Shown here: positions 13,429 through 24,400 of the stretch, one piece after another | Numbering within the stretch: position 1 is the first letter of the stretch | How the letters are laid out: each line of letters opens with the position of its first letter | NCBI RefSeq assembly: GCF_032854445.1 | Contig: NC_088301.1 | Coordinates: 41,659,116-41,723,115, forward strand | DNA length: 64,000 nt | Direction of reading: 5' to 3' | From: Liolophura sinensis | Taxonomy: Eukaryota > Mollusca > Polyplacophora > Chitonida > Chitonidae | Notes under the pieces: model-generated | Databases searched by the model: none | Seen by the model: only the letters and a program-made list of their open reading frames with translations | What the model was told of the DNA's origin: nothing | Translations under genes and position numbers: made by a program

Positions 13429-13449
13429 CCATTTTGCCCCACTTTCCCC
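13429..13449 (-). repeat. right terminal inverted repeat of the pogo-like element
   Basis: Reverse-complement partner of 11294-11314, immediately followed by TA at 13450-13451. Confidence 0.85.
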
Positions 13450-14094
13450 TACAGTAGAATTATACTCATTGTAAAACTGAAGAAACTAGTAAAATGAAGG
13501 CATTTGAGGGAATAATCTTGACACCAATTTTCGCAGTAATAACTTGTGACGTTGGTTGAAATCGTCACATGATATACAGTATCTGGACTTGACATTCTAA
13601 GATATGATTAATTAAAGCACACTCCTTATGTAATATATTTTGGTGATACCTTTTGCTTTCCGTGACCTTAGTGATACGACACAAGAAGTGTAAGAAATAA
13701 AAACATCGGTACAAGAGTCCTTACACATCACTGATAAATCATTCCAAACACATTCCAAAGCACGAATAATCAGTTAAATGGAGCATCTTTGGACTCTGTC
13801 TTATAAAGTAATATAGTAGGCAAAGTTGGTTGTATCCGACATTGAAGTACGAGCGTTGTCTAGCAGTTGAAGTTAGGTGCCTTTCATTCGTTCAAACAGA
13901 AAGGTCCAGGTTTAAAGCCGGCCGTAACAGGTAATTTTTTACGTTCCCCAGATCTGGTGACCATAAGCAGTCGACGATGATTGTGTGACTGTTGGTCATT
14001 GGGCAGTTTAACGTTTTGTCAATGCCGTGTGCATTTCTTTACCTCAGTTCGTTACCTCAGAAACTTGTCAAAGGCTAGTGGCTCACCGAACACA

Positions 14095-14170
14095 CTTCCA
14101 AGGAGAGCTTCCGTGGTATAAGTGAAAACATTCTTGAGTACGGTGTTAAAGAACACTCAAGCAAACAAAC
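14095..14170 (+). repeat. SINE-1 tail remnant
   Basis: Contains tataagtgaaaacattcttg followed by agtacggtgttaaa and an A/C-rich tail (caaacaaacaac), matching the 3' part of SINE-1. Confidence 0.5.
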
Positions 14171-14265
14171 AACAATCATAACAGCTCATGGTAAGGAAAT
14201 ATGTTACCGTGATAGTTACAGTCAGCAGTAACTTTGTAGAAGTGGCACCATCTATAGGCCTACAT

Positions 14266-14267
<2 letters not shown>

Positions 14268-14319
<52 letters not shown>
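14268..14319. repeat. (AT)n microsatellite
   Basis: About 26 uninterrupted AT dinucleotides. Confidence 0.95.
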
Positions 14320-14322
<3 letters not shown>

Positions 14323-14713
14323 CGATATACTATTAGGACTAAAGCAGCCGGAGCATGAAGGCGCGCACTGGTGCCTATAGCGGTAATAAGATTATTTTGC
14401 AATTGGATAATTCCATTGAACCATTATCCAATATCAGATATATTTACCAAATAGAGACAAAGTCATTGGTTTTCATTTTAGACAATAAAAATATTTAATT
14501 TAGTATGGCTCCATATTCACACATGACAATTAATGAACAAAAATATTCCCAAACTGTACATACACATTCATGCAACAGGCAGGTGCGCGTCATATCCAAG
14601 GAGCACACAAAGTCATCGCAGATCGATTTGCGTTCCATTTGCAAGTTTGGTGCAAGTCAGCCACCTCGGCTAACAGACAATAGTTTACAGTATATATAAA
14701 TAAGTTAGAAGAG

Positions 14714-14719
14714 TTTATT
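14714..14719 (-). terminator. candidate polyadenylation signal overlapping the stop codon
   Basis: On the - strand the TAA stop (14721-14719) runs directly into AATAAA, sharing one base. If used, the 3' UTR would be only about 15-30 bases. An ATTAAA near 14495 is the more conventional alternative. Confidence 0.4.
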
Positions 14720-16506
14720 TAGAAATCGAGAGGGGCGTTGGATTGGTAGGGCTCAAAGTTGCACTGGTATGACGAACAGCCGCAGTTAATCGGGACAAAG
14801 GCGGAATGTACACGGATTTCTGGTCTAGCTAGGTTTCCACAGATCACGTACCAGGCTGTTTCCAAGTAATCGCTGGGCTCACAATAAAACTTCTGCATGA
14901 AGGGGAAAGGATTGCTTAGTCCTCTCACGAAAGGCCTGTAAAAAAAGAGTATAACATATTAAACATCATTTAGAACTTCTACTCTGGTTTGATATCAGAT
15001 AGGTATTTATCTTTAGTCTATATCCAGTTTGAGAGTTATGTTCAGCTGGTCAGTTAAAGTACCGGATTTCTAAAGGATGTATACTGTTTGATGACCTGAT
15101 TATGACATGTTTTATGATCTCTAGCTACATGCCTCAAGATAACGAAGAATCTTTACCAAAAGCTATATTTGGAGTTTGTATATAATGAGATAATGAGACG
15201 CTTATTATACGGAAGTTATAGATGCAATTAGAGTGTACTTACGAGGCACATTCGAACATTTGGACTTCCTGTGGCAGAATAGTGTAGCACTCTGTACCTT
15301 GGTTGATAACTGAGATGATCCGTTTTTCCTGTGCTGAGCACATTTCGGTTACGACAGTATCAGATAAGTATACCATTTCAGGGGCTTGTCTGCAAATATA
15401 CAAGTTATCATTATGAAATATAAATCTATACTAAACTCATAACATCGTCAGTATCAAGTTTTTATTATATGAAGAAATAAGCGGTGGACTATGTAATAAA
15501 TGAATCACTAAATAAACCTAGAGACCACACTCGTTTCCTATACCATAATTTCCTTAAAGAAAACTTTATGAAATGGGATGATTCTATCATGTCGTTACAT
15601 TTGAAATTTTACTCACCTTTTGGTTCGGTTCCGGGCAGCAGACAATGTCTTCATCTGACTAGCCTGAATTTTCCTAGAATTGTCCATTAGAACCTTGGCA
15701 GCTTGCGCCTCCGGGCTTCTCTTGTTAGAAGCGCGCTTCATGGCCATATTCAAAATGGCACTGAAATGTGAAAGATATTAAGCGAAAGTTATAGCATGGC
15801 AATTATTGGGACCTTGTGCGTATATGAAACATTTTAGAAAGATATAAACATTGTGGAATGCTTTGGCTTTCAGTTGTCACAACGTCGGCAAATAATTTGC
15901 TACACTATATAAATACCATACAACGGTCATGTGTTGTGTTGGAACAAAATCGTGTATGTATGCATTATTCCGTACTGATGGTTATACTGTACATAAACAC
16001 TTACCTAGGAACGCTGGAGGATCTCCTACCGGGTATCGAAGTCTTTTTGATAGAAGGATCTCTGTATGGTTCAATCCTCGCCAGATTACATGGGTATGGG
16101 GAGAAGTTAAAACCCCCTGCAAACCTCTGTTTAGCAGCGGCGAGAGCTTTAGGGTCTATCGCTGGTCTTGATGGAAGACTTTTCCCGAATGATCCAGGTC
16201 GAACATTAACCACGTTTGGCCGGAAGTTACAGGAGCCGAACTCGACTGCGAGTCCAAGAAACAGGATAGCAACGCATGCTGTGCTCTGAAAGAGAATAAA
16301 CAGTTTGTGGTCAGCATTGTCAACACGCCCACGGATGAAAGTTTTGAAAACATCTCGATTTGACAGGATTCTTATAAACAGGCGCCAGTGAATGTCTCCT
16401 GTTCAGTTTATGAAAGGTAAAAATCCTCAGTGTATATATTCAGAGTATGAACATCAAAACATTCATCACTTGGCAAATATTAAATACGCCTTACCAGTGA
16501 AGCCAT
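14719..16506 (-). CDS. secreted cystine-knot-like pro-ligand A (Spaetzle/Trunk-like), 266 aa, 5 exons
   Basis: Coding exons in transcript order: 16506-16495, 16285-16005, 15760-15617, 15389-15243, 14935-14719 (TAA stop). All sites are GT/AG; the first intron is phase 0 and the other three are phase 2. The start ATG encodes MASL directly before the first intron and lies about 48 bases after a TATA box. Residues 1-23 form a signal peptide (ACVAILFLGLAVEFGSC). Residues 24-146 are a basic propeptide ending in RTKR, a furin-type site. The predicted mature chain, residues 147-266, has cysteines at 163, 180, 193, 213, 227, 246, 248 and 253. The conserved phrases PFPFMQKFYC and FVPINCGC resemble the FP...C and F.iP..C.C signature of Spaetzle/Trunk cystine-knot cytokines. 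That family link is an inference from cysteine spacing. The paralogue is at 21701-23777. I do not recognise an ortholog by name. Confidence 0.75.
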
Positions 16507-16553
16507 TTTGTTGTTCTGGTCGTCAGTGTATATCTGGGTAGGGATGAAAACTT

Positions 16554-16563
16554 CCCTTTTATA
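16554..16563 (-). promoter_or_regulatory. TATA box of pro-ligand A
   Basis: TATAAAAGGG on the - strand, 48 bases before the ATG, which would place the transcription start near 16530. A GC-rich, CTCCCC-containing stretch lies just upstream. Confidence 0.6.
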
Positions 16564-18407
16564 CAGTTTATCTCGCAGAGGGGAGGAGCCAGCATTGGTA
16601 GGGTTGGCTGAGCGGCCAATTATGACCGTGGGCCAATGGATTGGATCCTGGCTGCTGAATGGCGGACGAAAACCTCGATTCAGCCAAACCCAGTCAGCAT
16701 ATCGTCTTCGTTTGGCCTTAGGCGATAGACACAACCCGATAAAAACTGAATTAAAGAAGAAAAAAAAGTTCTGCCTTTGTAAGCGTTCCCTTTTTAAATC
16801 GCATCAGGATGTGGGCCTATTTCTTACTGGCTGTATGTATGACGTTATACGTTATATGTTTTTTTATTTTCCCCGACCTACTTTTCTTCCCTAATCACAA
16901 GCAAATCCACTACACAGACATCTACAGATAGATTAAATTTCTTAAAAACAGTTCATTTAAAACAGTACTTAAAATGACATGAGTTGAAAGGTTGGGGGAA
17001 GGGAGGAACTATTCATATGGTAGATATATCGACATTTGTGGAATATATAATCTTTAGTAGCGTACGTAGATTCTATATAGGCCCAATTAAGTTTCTTTCC
17101 GCAAGAATTTTGAATTTTCTCTCAACTATTGAGACAAAGGATACGGACATGGTTGACCCCTTTTCATTTGATCGTTGAGCTGTTGATCTAACAAACAATA
17201 GTAAGACATTATGTGTGCATGAATCCCAAGTACACCAGTGTAATTAGAACGTCACAGGCATATATTCGAAAATAATTCTTGAACATAATAACTGAAGATT
17301 ATACAAAAACATTGGTGCGTATAATGAAGGGAAATTATATGGCAGGTATATTACGTAGCGAGGGTAAATTTAGTCTTGACATATAGCAAAATGAAAATAC
17401 TTTTATCTAGAACACATGAAACAGCACAAAAATCATTAATGTAACGCATGAGCAGTCAACCATGAATTGTCTAGCTTTACTCCTGATGACGTTTGCTAGA
17501 ACCGATAAACGTCATCGCCAGAAGAAAGATATTCTAGATTTGACTCAAATCAGCAATTGCTTTTTTTTTTTAAACTGATCAGCAGAAAACTGCTAGATGC
17601 TGACGTATCAAAAACTTATCGGTCAGCATGCGCTGAACACGTCTTTTACCCACATGAGCAAATGTATCTAGCACACCCCACGCCTCGAGCAACATTGCCT
17701 TGCAAAATATATTTGTCTAGATCATTTCTCGCTGAGAAAGTGCAAAGGAAAATGCTGTTTTGCAACGCAACAAAAATTATAGAATTATTAAACAATATTC
17801 TACTGTCACATTAAGTTTTTAAATTTTCAAAACATTATCTCTATTTTACCGTTTTGCTATAAGTCTTATGTAGTGCTCCGCTAAACTGATCAAAGATCTC
17901 ATAATAAAACACAATAAAACAGCCAACATTTAACGCTAATTCATTTCAATATCATTATATTCTGAAATATAATATTAAGAAAAGTTGAATAGGCTAAACA
18001 ATTGTGCATAACTTTATGAGTCTGTCTTGCATTTATTGTGTGAAATATCACGATGTTAATAAATAATCTGGAATGTGTTGTGTGAATATCGATTTGGAAC
18101 GTCTTTTTATGAGATTTGAATTACGAACAATAAACAAATAGTTTAATCCAAAAGTGTACATATTGTGTTATTCTTTCTATAAAACTTATTGAAAAATACA
18201 TTGCTCTTCCCTTGCCCTCCACCATGTATAACGTCACGACTATTATCGACATTTATGCAGTGCTTTATTAATCCCGATTGTATTTCTTTATGGAATGGCT
18301 ACTAAATAATTTCTGTTAAAGTATATTATGGAAACAAATTTTACAGAAATCTGAAGCTGTATGTATATATGTATGCTAGGGGTTTTACGACATACTCGGT
18401 GTGTGCA

Positions 18408-18693
18408 TGTACTGTGTCTTCCTGTGGCAGGGTGAGTCCAAGCCATCAATGCGCTGTCATCACTGAAGTATCATGCCGACACCAGATATGAGAACCCACC
18501 CAGTCACATTACACTGACAACAGGCCAACTTGTCCAGCATGTTTCCTTGTTCTTGCCTCTCTATGAAGGGCAAAAAGCGAGGCAGCAAGAATTACCATTT
18601 TTAAAGTCTTCTGTATGACCCGACTGGGGTTTGATCCCAGGTCTCTCCATTCTGAGACGGATAGTCTAACCACTAGTCCACTGAAGCGGTCAA
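18408..18693 (-). mobile_element. SINE-2, tRNA-derived, near full length
   Basis: Read on the - strand it starts with a tRNA-like head (ggactagtggttagactatc as A box, gggatcaaaccccag as B box). A ctttaaaaatggtaattctt linker and a body with caggccaac-type sequence and gtaatgtgactgggtggg follow, the latter a block I associate with mollusc SINEs. A second, partial copy is at 39124-39220. Confidence 0.7.
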
Positions 18694-19395
18694 AACTTAA
18701 ACCGAGTGCCAATGAAGGTGATACTGAATAAAATTAGACTAAACAACAAATAAAATCATTTTACATTTCATCAGACATGAAAATAAATTTCACATCACGA
18801 TAAACAACTTAATTTTTTTTAAAAATTACTATGTTGAAAATTATAAAATGTTATAGAGAAATATAATCGCATCCTAAATGATCAATAAAGATGGCCACGT
18901 CTTATCCTTATATATGTATAGTTCCTTAGATCTGAGATCTGTTTCATTCTTCCCACCTTAACTTTCAGAAATACTTAGGCCTAATGAGGATGGTAAGCAG
19001 GGAACAACCAACCGAGTTCTGAGCTAATAGTTCCTATATACGAGTAATGCCATATAACTGTAGAACTTACACCAAGGAATATACCATGCAAGGTAGAATA
19101 TCACGAAATCCTCTGAAATAAACTATAGAATTTATGAAAAGTATATACAGAGGATAATTTTCAATACACTCTAAATAACTTATATCACTACTTATAACAA
19201 TGAATGAAAAATGGAACCCCAGTTCTGCGAGTAAAGCATTAACAGCGTTTCAAAAGCAAAGCCTGAAAGATCGAAAAATGCATATAGTTTCAAACTATTG
19301 CATGTAATCGTATGAAACATTTGTGTATAAGGGAAATGAAAAGGCACAGTTTAACGATGATTATACATGACATATATGTCAGTATTTACATGGCT

Positions 19396-19418
19396 GTTTT
19401 TGTTGTTGTTGTTGTTGT
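19396..19418. repeat. (GTT)n short tandem repeat
   Basis: Seven to eight GTT/TTG units after a T run. Confidence 0.8.
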
Positions 19419-20037
19419 CAATCCGAACACGTTTTAAACCATAACCTCAAGCATATAGAATAGTAAGGAAATTAATATCAAGGTCTAGACCGATAACATG
19501 AAGCCGTTTATGACTTTATGAAGTCAGAATATAAATTCTCTTTGCGATGCTTGGTTTTTGGAACTGGAAATGGAAATTCGGACACGTTTATCTCAAGACA
19601 ACATTGATGAGGCGGACACAGTTTTAATTTTAACAGGAATGGTTTTGTGGAATCAGCCCCTGAACCACAGTCTACTAAGCGATGGTAGGCGAAGTAACTG
19701 CCACGAGAACGTGTGTGTATCAATAACAATTGTGGTCGTCATATATAGTGTCAATCAACTTCACCTATACGATCGTCTTTCGAAGCACAGAATTTTAGAT
19801 AATATTTCTACAGATTTTGGTTTGATTGTTATTTAGCATCGTACTCAGGCGTTTTTTCAATTATACAATGGCGGTCTTTATATATAGATGGAAGAAACCG
19901 GAATGTCCTGGGTAAAACATCGTCCTTTGCCAGGTTATATACTGTCGGACTTCTTCGCATGTAACGGACAGATATGCACCCTATGTATTGGTTCGGGAAT
20001 TTAGAAGCTCTGTAATGAATTCTATAGTTATTTTCGC

Positions 20038-20098
20038 CCGACTGTCAAGTACAGATATTTCTTCAACAGTAATTGTTGTAGGGTTACTTGACAGTCGG
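20038..20098. repeat. short perfect inverted repeat
   Basis: ccgactgtcaagta at 20038-20051 is the exact complement of tacttgacagtcgg at 20085-20098, with a 33-base loop that itself contains caaca...tgttg. Confidence 0.6.
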
Positions 20099-21367
20099 TC
20101 CAAAACCTGGTTTGTCTCGACAACCACAGATTTTCGATGAAAAACAAATCGATTTATAGCATCCGAATACAGCTGTCAATTTACCAAGTTGAAAGCTGGA
20201 TACAACACAGCAGTATGTCGGTAACTTTACTTTTTTATAGTTTTACACCGCCAAATGATTCTAGGCATTCCTTCTACCATGCGTTTTTTACATTTTACTT
20301 TAGACACTTGCATGGTCTTCAAAACAAACGTTATTCTGCACAAATGGCCGCATGAGAGTCGTCGATCGCTTATTGTCACAGAGGCACCAGAACCAGTGAC
20401 ACTGATGAAAAATATGGTGGCATGTTCAAGACGAAGTAATATAATATAATAATGTAACATTATTGACGAACGATTCCATGAATGAATAGTTTCAGCTAGA
20501 TGAGAAATATTTCAGCCGCACACCGTGGTGACGATTACAACGAAGAGTATAAATAGATAAAAAGATATTCCGGAATTTAAAGAAATTAAACATATACTGT
20601 ATGCTACAGTAATAATACTGAAGACAAACAAAATGTTCTCCAAAGAGAAGCAATCTTCCTGTATATTATGCCAAATATTATGTAGAAACATATTTAACTC
20701 AATCTAGAGAATATGTATAGATAAGTGTGGTCTCCAAAAAAATCATTTTTGGATAGTTAAATCACTAATTTATATGTATTCATTGCATTTGTATAAATGG
20801 AACATTGCCGTACTGTTGAAATAGGACTTATTTGAAACATCTAGAAATGACTCGATAATGTGGGAGCTAGAATCACACAAAATTTTATTTTTTTCAAATG
20901 AATAATTTGTGATGAGTATATGAATGTGTGTGTGCGTATATTTTGCCAAATGTTCTAGCTCTAGTCTTGCCCGAGGTAATGGCTGACATGATTAAAAAAG
21001 AGATTGTTTCGCATGATCATTGGACAACTGCAGTATATCGTAACCCCTATGCGGGCCATTGAGTAAACTCACTGGTCACGCCCGTGTGATTTCCACGGTG
21101 ACGATAAGCTGAACCTACTGGCTGCTGAAATCTTCACGTCACATGATAGAGCCAGTTCTGCTGACTTTCTGAAATGCTGTGTCCTCAGTATTTCTCCTCT
21201 TCGTATACACATGCATGATAGCTCATGATAAAAAAAAATGTGAAATTCGTTCCACTTCATGCTCGAGCCCCACGGCAGCATTTTTTTACGTGGCTACCTC
21301 TCATTTGTGTTTCTCGGTGAATGGTTGTCACTCACATCGTATGACTCCACCCACTCCGCCGTCTTCC

Positions 21368-21375
21368 TACAAATA
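21368..21375 (+). promoter_or_regulatory. weak TATA-like element upstream of pro-ligand B
   Basis: TACAAATA, about 70-80 bases before a candidate donor (GTATGT at 21449) that would close a non-coding first exon at roughly 21400-21448. Weak match, offered only because of position. Confidence 0.3.
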
Positions 21376-21700
21376 GCCGAAGCTGTGCATCCAAACACCA
21401 TATCAAACTATAGGAGCTGTTCAAAAGAGATCACTACTTGAAATCACGGTATGTATGAGAATTTTACCAAGCCATCAAGCGTTTTCATTTCATCCTGTTT
21501 CAAATCAGACTGCAAATCCACCAAAAGTCTGTCCCTGTTACTACAGGTTCAAGTAGCTTCTTAAGCTTAATACTTATGTTAGACTACTAATTGTGAAGTG
21601 CTTAAATCATATACGTTTTTTTTTAATGCTTTGATCCAATATATGAACGTTGTGAACGATCTTCAGATTTAATACCTTACACATGATTTATGATTTTCAG

Positions 21701-23777
21701 ATGGGATATTTACATGTTGTGCTTCTCCTGGGAGTCCACCTGTGTGTGAGTTATGCTGAAGTTATGACATACTGTGATCTAAGCCAACCTGAATCAAGAG
21801 AGAATCCCAATATTGTCCTGGACACTGTCGAAAATCAAGCCAGATTCGCATACCCTAGGTAGGGATCGACAGCCCTTAGCTCTGCAGGAAGCGTTGTAAC
21901 TATGCATTTGACAACTTATTGGCATCTAATTTCATTTTTAAGATGCTGTTGCAGAACTTCTGTAGCAGAAAAGCTATGTTTTGCTTTATATTTATATCAT
22001 AATCTAAACTGAATCAGCAAAAAGTGTCTGTATTTATATACTATCATACTAGCATGACCATCATACTGACCCTTATTTGTTATGACAGGTTTCCTCGTTT
22101 TCATACACATTTAATTATGTCCTATATGAGACGAAATGCTGATGATCAGTTCATACAAATATGACATTATGTGATTTTTCCTCACACAGAGAACAAATTC
22201 AAGATGCCCTCGCCAGAGATTCTGCTGCACGTGACTTTGTTCGAAGCCTGGGAATTATCGCCAACGCATCTCATCGAGCCCATCCCGGACAAAACCCCTC
22301 AAGAATTCCCGCCCAAACCAGGTAAGTCTTCCTCCGAAATACTATACCTGATGTATTTTTTAGTTTAAATTAGATATTAAATAACTAAATCACAGCAGCA
22401 TGAGTTAAAGAGTATCTGTAAATTTTAACTGTTCAAATCTTAGCTGTGACGTTGACCCTACATGAATAGTTCATGTAGGCTTACGGTATATCATATCAAC
22501 GGTTCAGCTTCTACAAACTTAACTAGTTAGCGCATTTAACCACACACGGTGTTTCCGTATTTTCAGAATTTCGTCATCTGAATAGAGTTGTGAAATTACC
22601 TTCATTCATACTAGCTCCAGATATAAACTCCTTATCTAGATTAGTAAAAAAACCAATAACACCGGAACTATAGTTAGTGAAATCAAAGCATTTGGAATTC
22701 AAAAATCAAAACCGGCGATGACAAGACATTCCAGTTGTCAACTACTGGAACTCAAAATCTTTCATAAACCTTTCCGTTTTTTACGTTTTGGTAATCATTC
22801 GAGATAAGGAACTTATCTACAAGACTTGTGGTATAAGCAAAAGGTCTACGTTTCTATTTTAGAATAATAAGAGTCAGTCCAACGTTTTTAGTATCCACTC
22901 AGGTCTTACTTGTAAGGCTGAAAACGATATTCTAAGCATACCAGTTGATTTAATATGAAACCAGTTTCTGAGGTTGCATATCACTCTCCTTACTAACAGG
23001 CCACCTGGCAGAAAATACGATGCCCCAATGGTACACAAGCCTATGTGTGAATCGTTCGAGACATTCGCCATTGGCATGTTCCGAGAGGACGGTGCCTTTT
23101 GCCGCATAATTGAGGGCCAAGAAGTGCCCTACACCCAGTGCTCCAAGTAAGTACTGAACTCGATTCATCACGCTTTCTGACAAACATATCTAGCCTAGCT
23201 TAATTTCAAGACTAGCTTATTTTCAAGACAAGTATTGATTCCTTTGAGACTCATCCTGCAGTGAAGGATTAGGTATACATGCAAATGAAGTGTTATCTTC
23301 TTTTATATTTTGTCATGTATGTATTGAATCACACACTCGCCCCACGGCTATGATTTAATGACATCAATTGTTAATTTGTTTAAACCTGCAAGTGGTCACC
23401 TATTCGCAGATAGTGAACACTTTCCTTAATCATCAAAAGGTTTGCCTAATCGGTACCGATAAACACGTGTTTGTCCATGCTACCCGTGGTAGCCTAAATC
23501 TGTATGTGCACACAGATAGTGAGATGTATGGAAACTAATTGTTATTTCATCTCCTTTCCTTTACAGTGCGGAATGTGATAAGGAAAACGGCTTCCCCTAC
23601 TACGAGAAGTACTACTGTTCCGCAGAATCTTTCGTCATGAACACAGCTATGGTCTTTTGTTACGCGATTGATGGCTCAGATCAAGTGGCTCCTGATATGA
23701 CGATGATGAGCTTCGACACCCCTGTTCAGTGCACATGCCGAAAATTCAGCTGCAACTTGGATGGGATGATGAAGTAA
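21701..23777 (+). CDS. secreted cystine-knot-like pro-ligand B (Spaetzle/Trunk-like), 215 aa, 4 coding exons
   Basis: Coding exons: 21701-21858, 22190-22321, 23000-23146, 23567-23777 (TAA at 23775). All introns are GT/AG and phase 2. The ATG follows a strong acceptor (tgattttcag), so a non-coding first exon is expected, probably ending at 21448. Residues 1-19 form a signal peptide (LHVVLLLGVHLCVSYA). Residues 20-97 are a propeptide. The cysteine-rich domain has cysteines at 113, 131, 144, 149, 163, 177, 201, 203 and 208. Phrases GFPYYEKYYC and SFDTPVQCTC align with PFPFMQKFYC and FVPINCGC of the divergent gene at 14719-16506. Intercysteine distances of 12, 13, 1 and 4 are identical in both proteins. 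It has one extra cysteine (149) and no RxKR site; PPGRK at 98-102 is the nearest basic stretch. Spaetzle/Trunk membership is inferred, not shown. Confidence 0.8.
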
Positions 23778-24056
23778 ATTGATGCTTGTCGTTTCTCCAA
23801 GATGTTACTAATTTATTTCCATAAATGCCAGAAGTGGAAGATTCCAGACACTGTTTTCCGAAGACTTTTATTTATTTAATCGGCCATTTTGAATCGGAAG
23901 GAAGGAGGCGCAATACTGCATGGATGACGCAAAAATACATATGTTTATAGATCTCGGTCCATGTGAAAGATTTAAAGAATGTATGCTGTGATGATTTATG
24001 TCATCCGAGAAAGCACGCCTACTGCTTTCAATGTTCCAATGTATATACATTGTTAT

Positions 24057-24062
24057 ATTAAA
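24057..24062 (+). terminator. candidate polyadenylation signal ATTAAA of pro-ligand B
   Basis: ATTAAA 280 bases after the stop, followed by a T/G-rich stretch (ttttggctatatattgttttg). No closer AATAAA is seen. Confidence 0.45.
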
Positions 24063-24237
24063 AGTTTTGATATCAATGTATAAATCTCTCATCTTGTATT
24101 TTGGCTATATATTGTTTTGTTTATAGTTTCCATGTAATTCAGGGAAACGAATGCGCCCGAATAAATGTGGATGTCACGTAAATGTGGATGTCACATACAT
24201 ATGACCAGTATGTCTATATCCATTTAGCCAAGAACGT

Positions 24238-24400
24238 ACTGGGACGTGGGAATGTCTTCCAGCACCTTGCGGATGGTCGTGGGTTTCCTCTGGGCTCTGC
24301 CCAGTTTCATCCCACCATAATATTGGCCGCTGTCGTATAAGTGAAATATTCTTGAGAGCGGCGTAAAACAGTAATCGAATAAATAAATAAATAAATAACG
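24238..24400 (+). mobile_element. SINE-1, 3' part with AATA-repeat tail
   Basis: Matches the 3' two-thirds of SINE-1 (ggatggtcgtgggtttcctc, then gtataagtgaaatattcttg, agagcggcgtaaaac) and ends in an (AAAT)n tail at about 24378-24397. The tRNA-like head is missing, consistent with 5' truncation on insertion. Confidence 0.7.

Larger units (their letters stand above)
11294..13449. mobile_element. degenerate pogo/Tigger-like (Tc1/mariner superfamily) DNA transposon
   Basis: Both ends carry the same 21-base inverted terminal repeat, beginning ggggaaagtggggcaaaatg, and are flanked by TA (11292-11293 and 13450-13451), the target duplication of the Tc1/mariner superfamily. The 2156-base element contains a broken DDE transposase on the - strand. 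Copies of the motif ggggcaaaatggga recur in both orientations near 11494-11533, 13003-13083 and 13408-13449, as well as in the termini. The N-terminal half of the transposase (DNA-binding domain and first catalytic aspartate) is absent, so the copy is internally deleted and cannot move by itself. Confidence 0.85.
13452..14718. other. intergenic between the transposon and the cystine-knot gene
   Basis: No gene seen. It holds a SINE-1 tail remnant (14095-14170), an AT microsatellite (14268-14319) and the short 3' flank of the - strand gene that begins at 14719. A possible old tRNA-like SINE head lies near 13850-13930. Confidence 0.5.
16564..21399. other. intergenic region between the two divergent ligand genes
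   Basis: About 5 kb with no gene seen. It contains a SINE-2 copy (18408-18693), a GTT run (19396-19418) and a short perfect inverted repeat (20038-20098). The ligand promoters lie at its two ends. Confidence 0.5.

Noticed and set aside
18600..18690. A functional tRNA gene at the SINE-2 head
   Set aside because: A and B boxes are good but the acceptor stem does not pair and SINE body sequence follows directly.
18509..18712. 67-codon ORF on the - strand
   Set aside because: It is the translated tRNA-like head and body of the SINE-2 copy.
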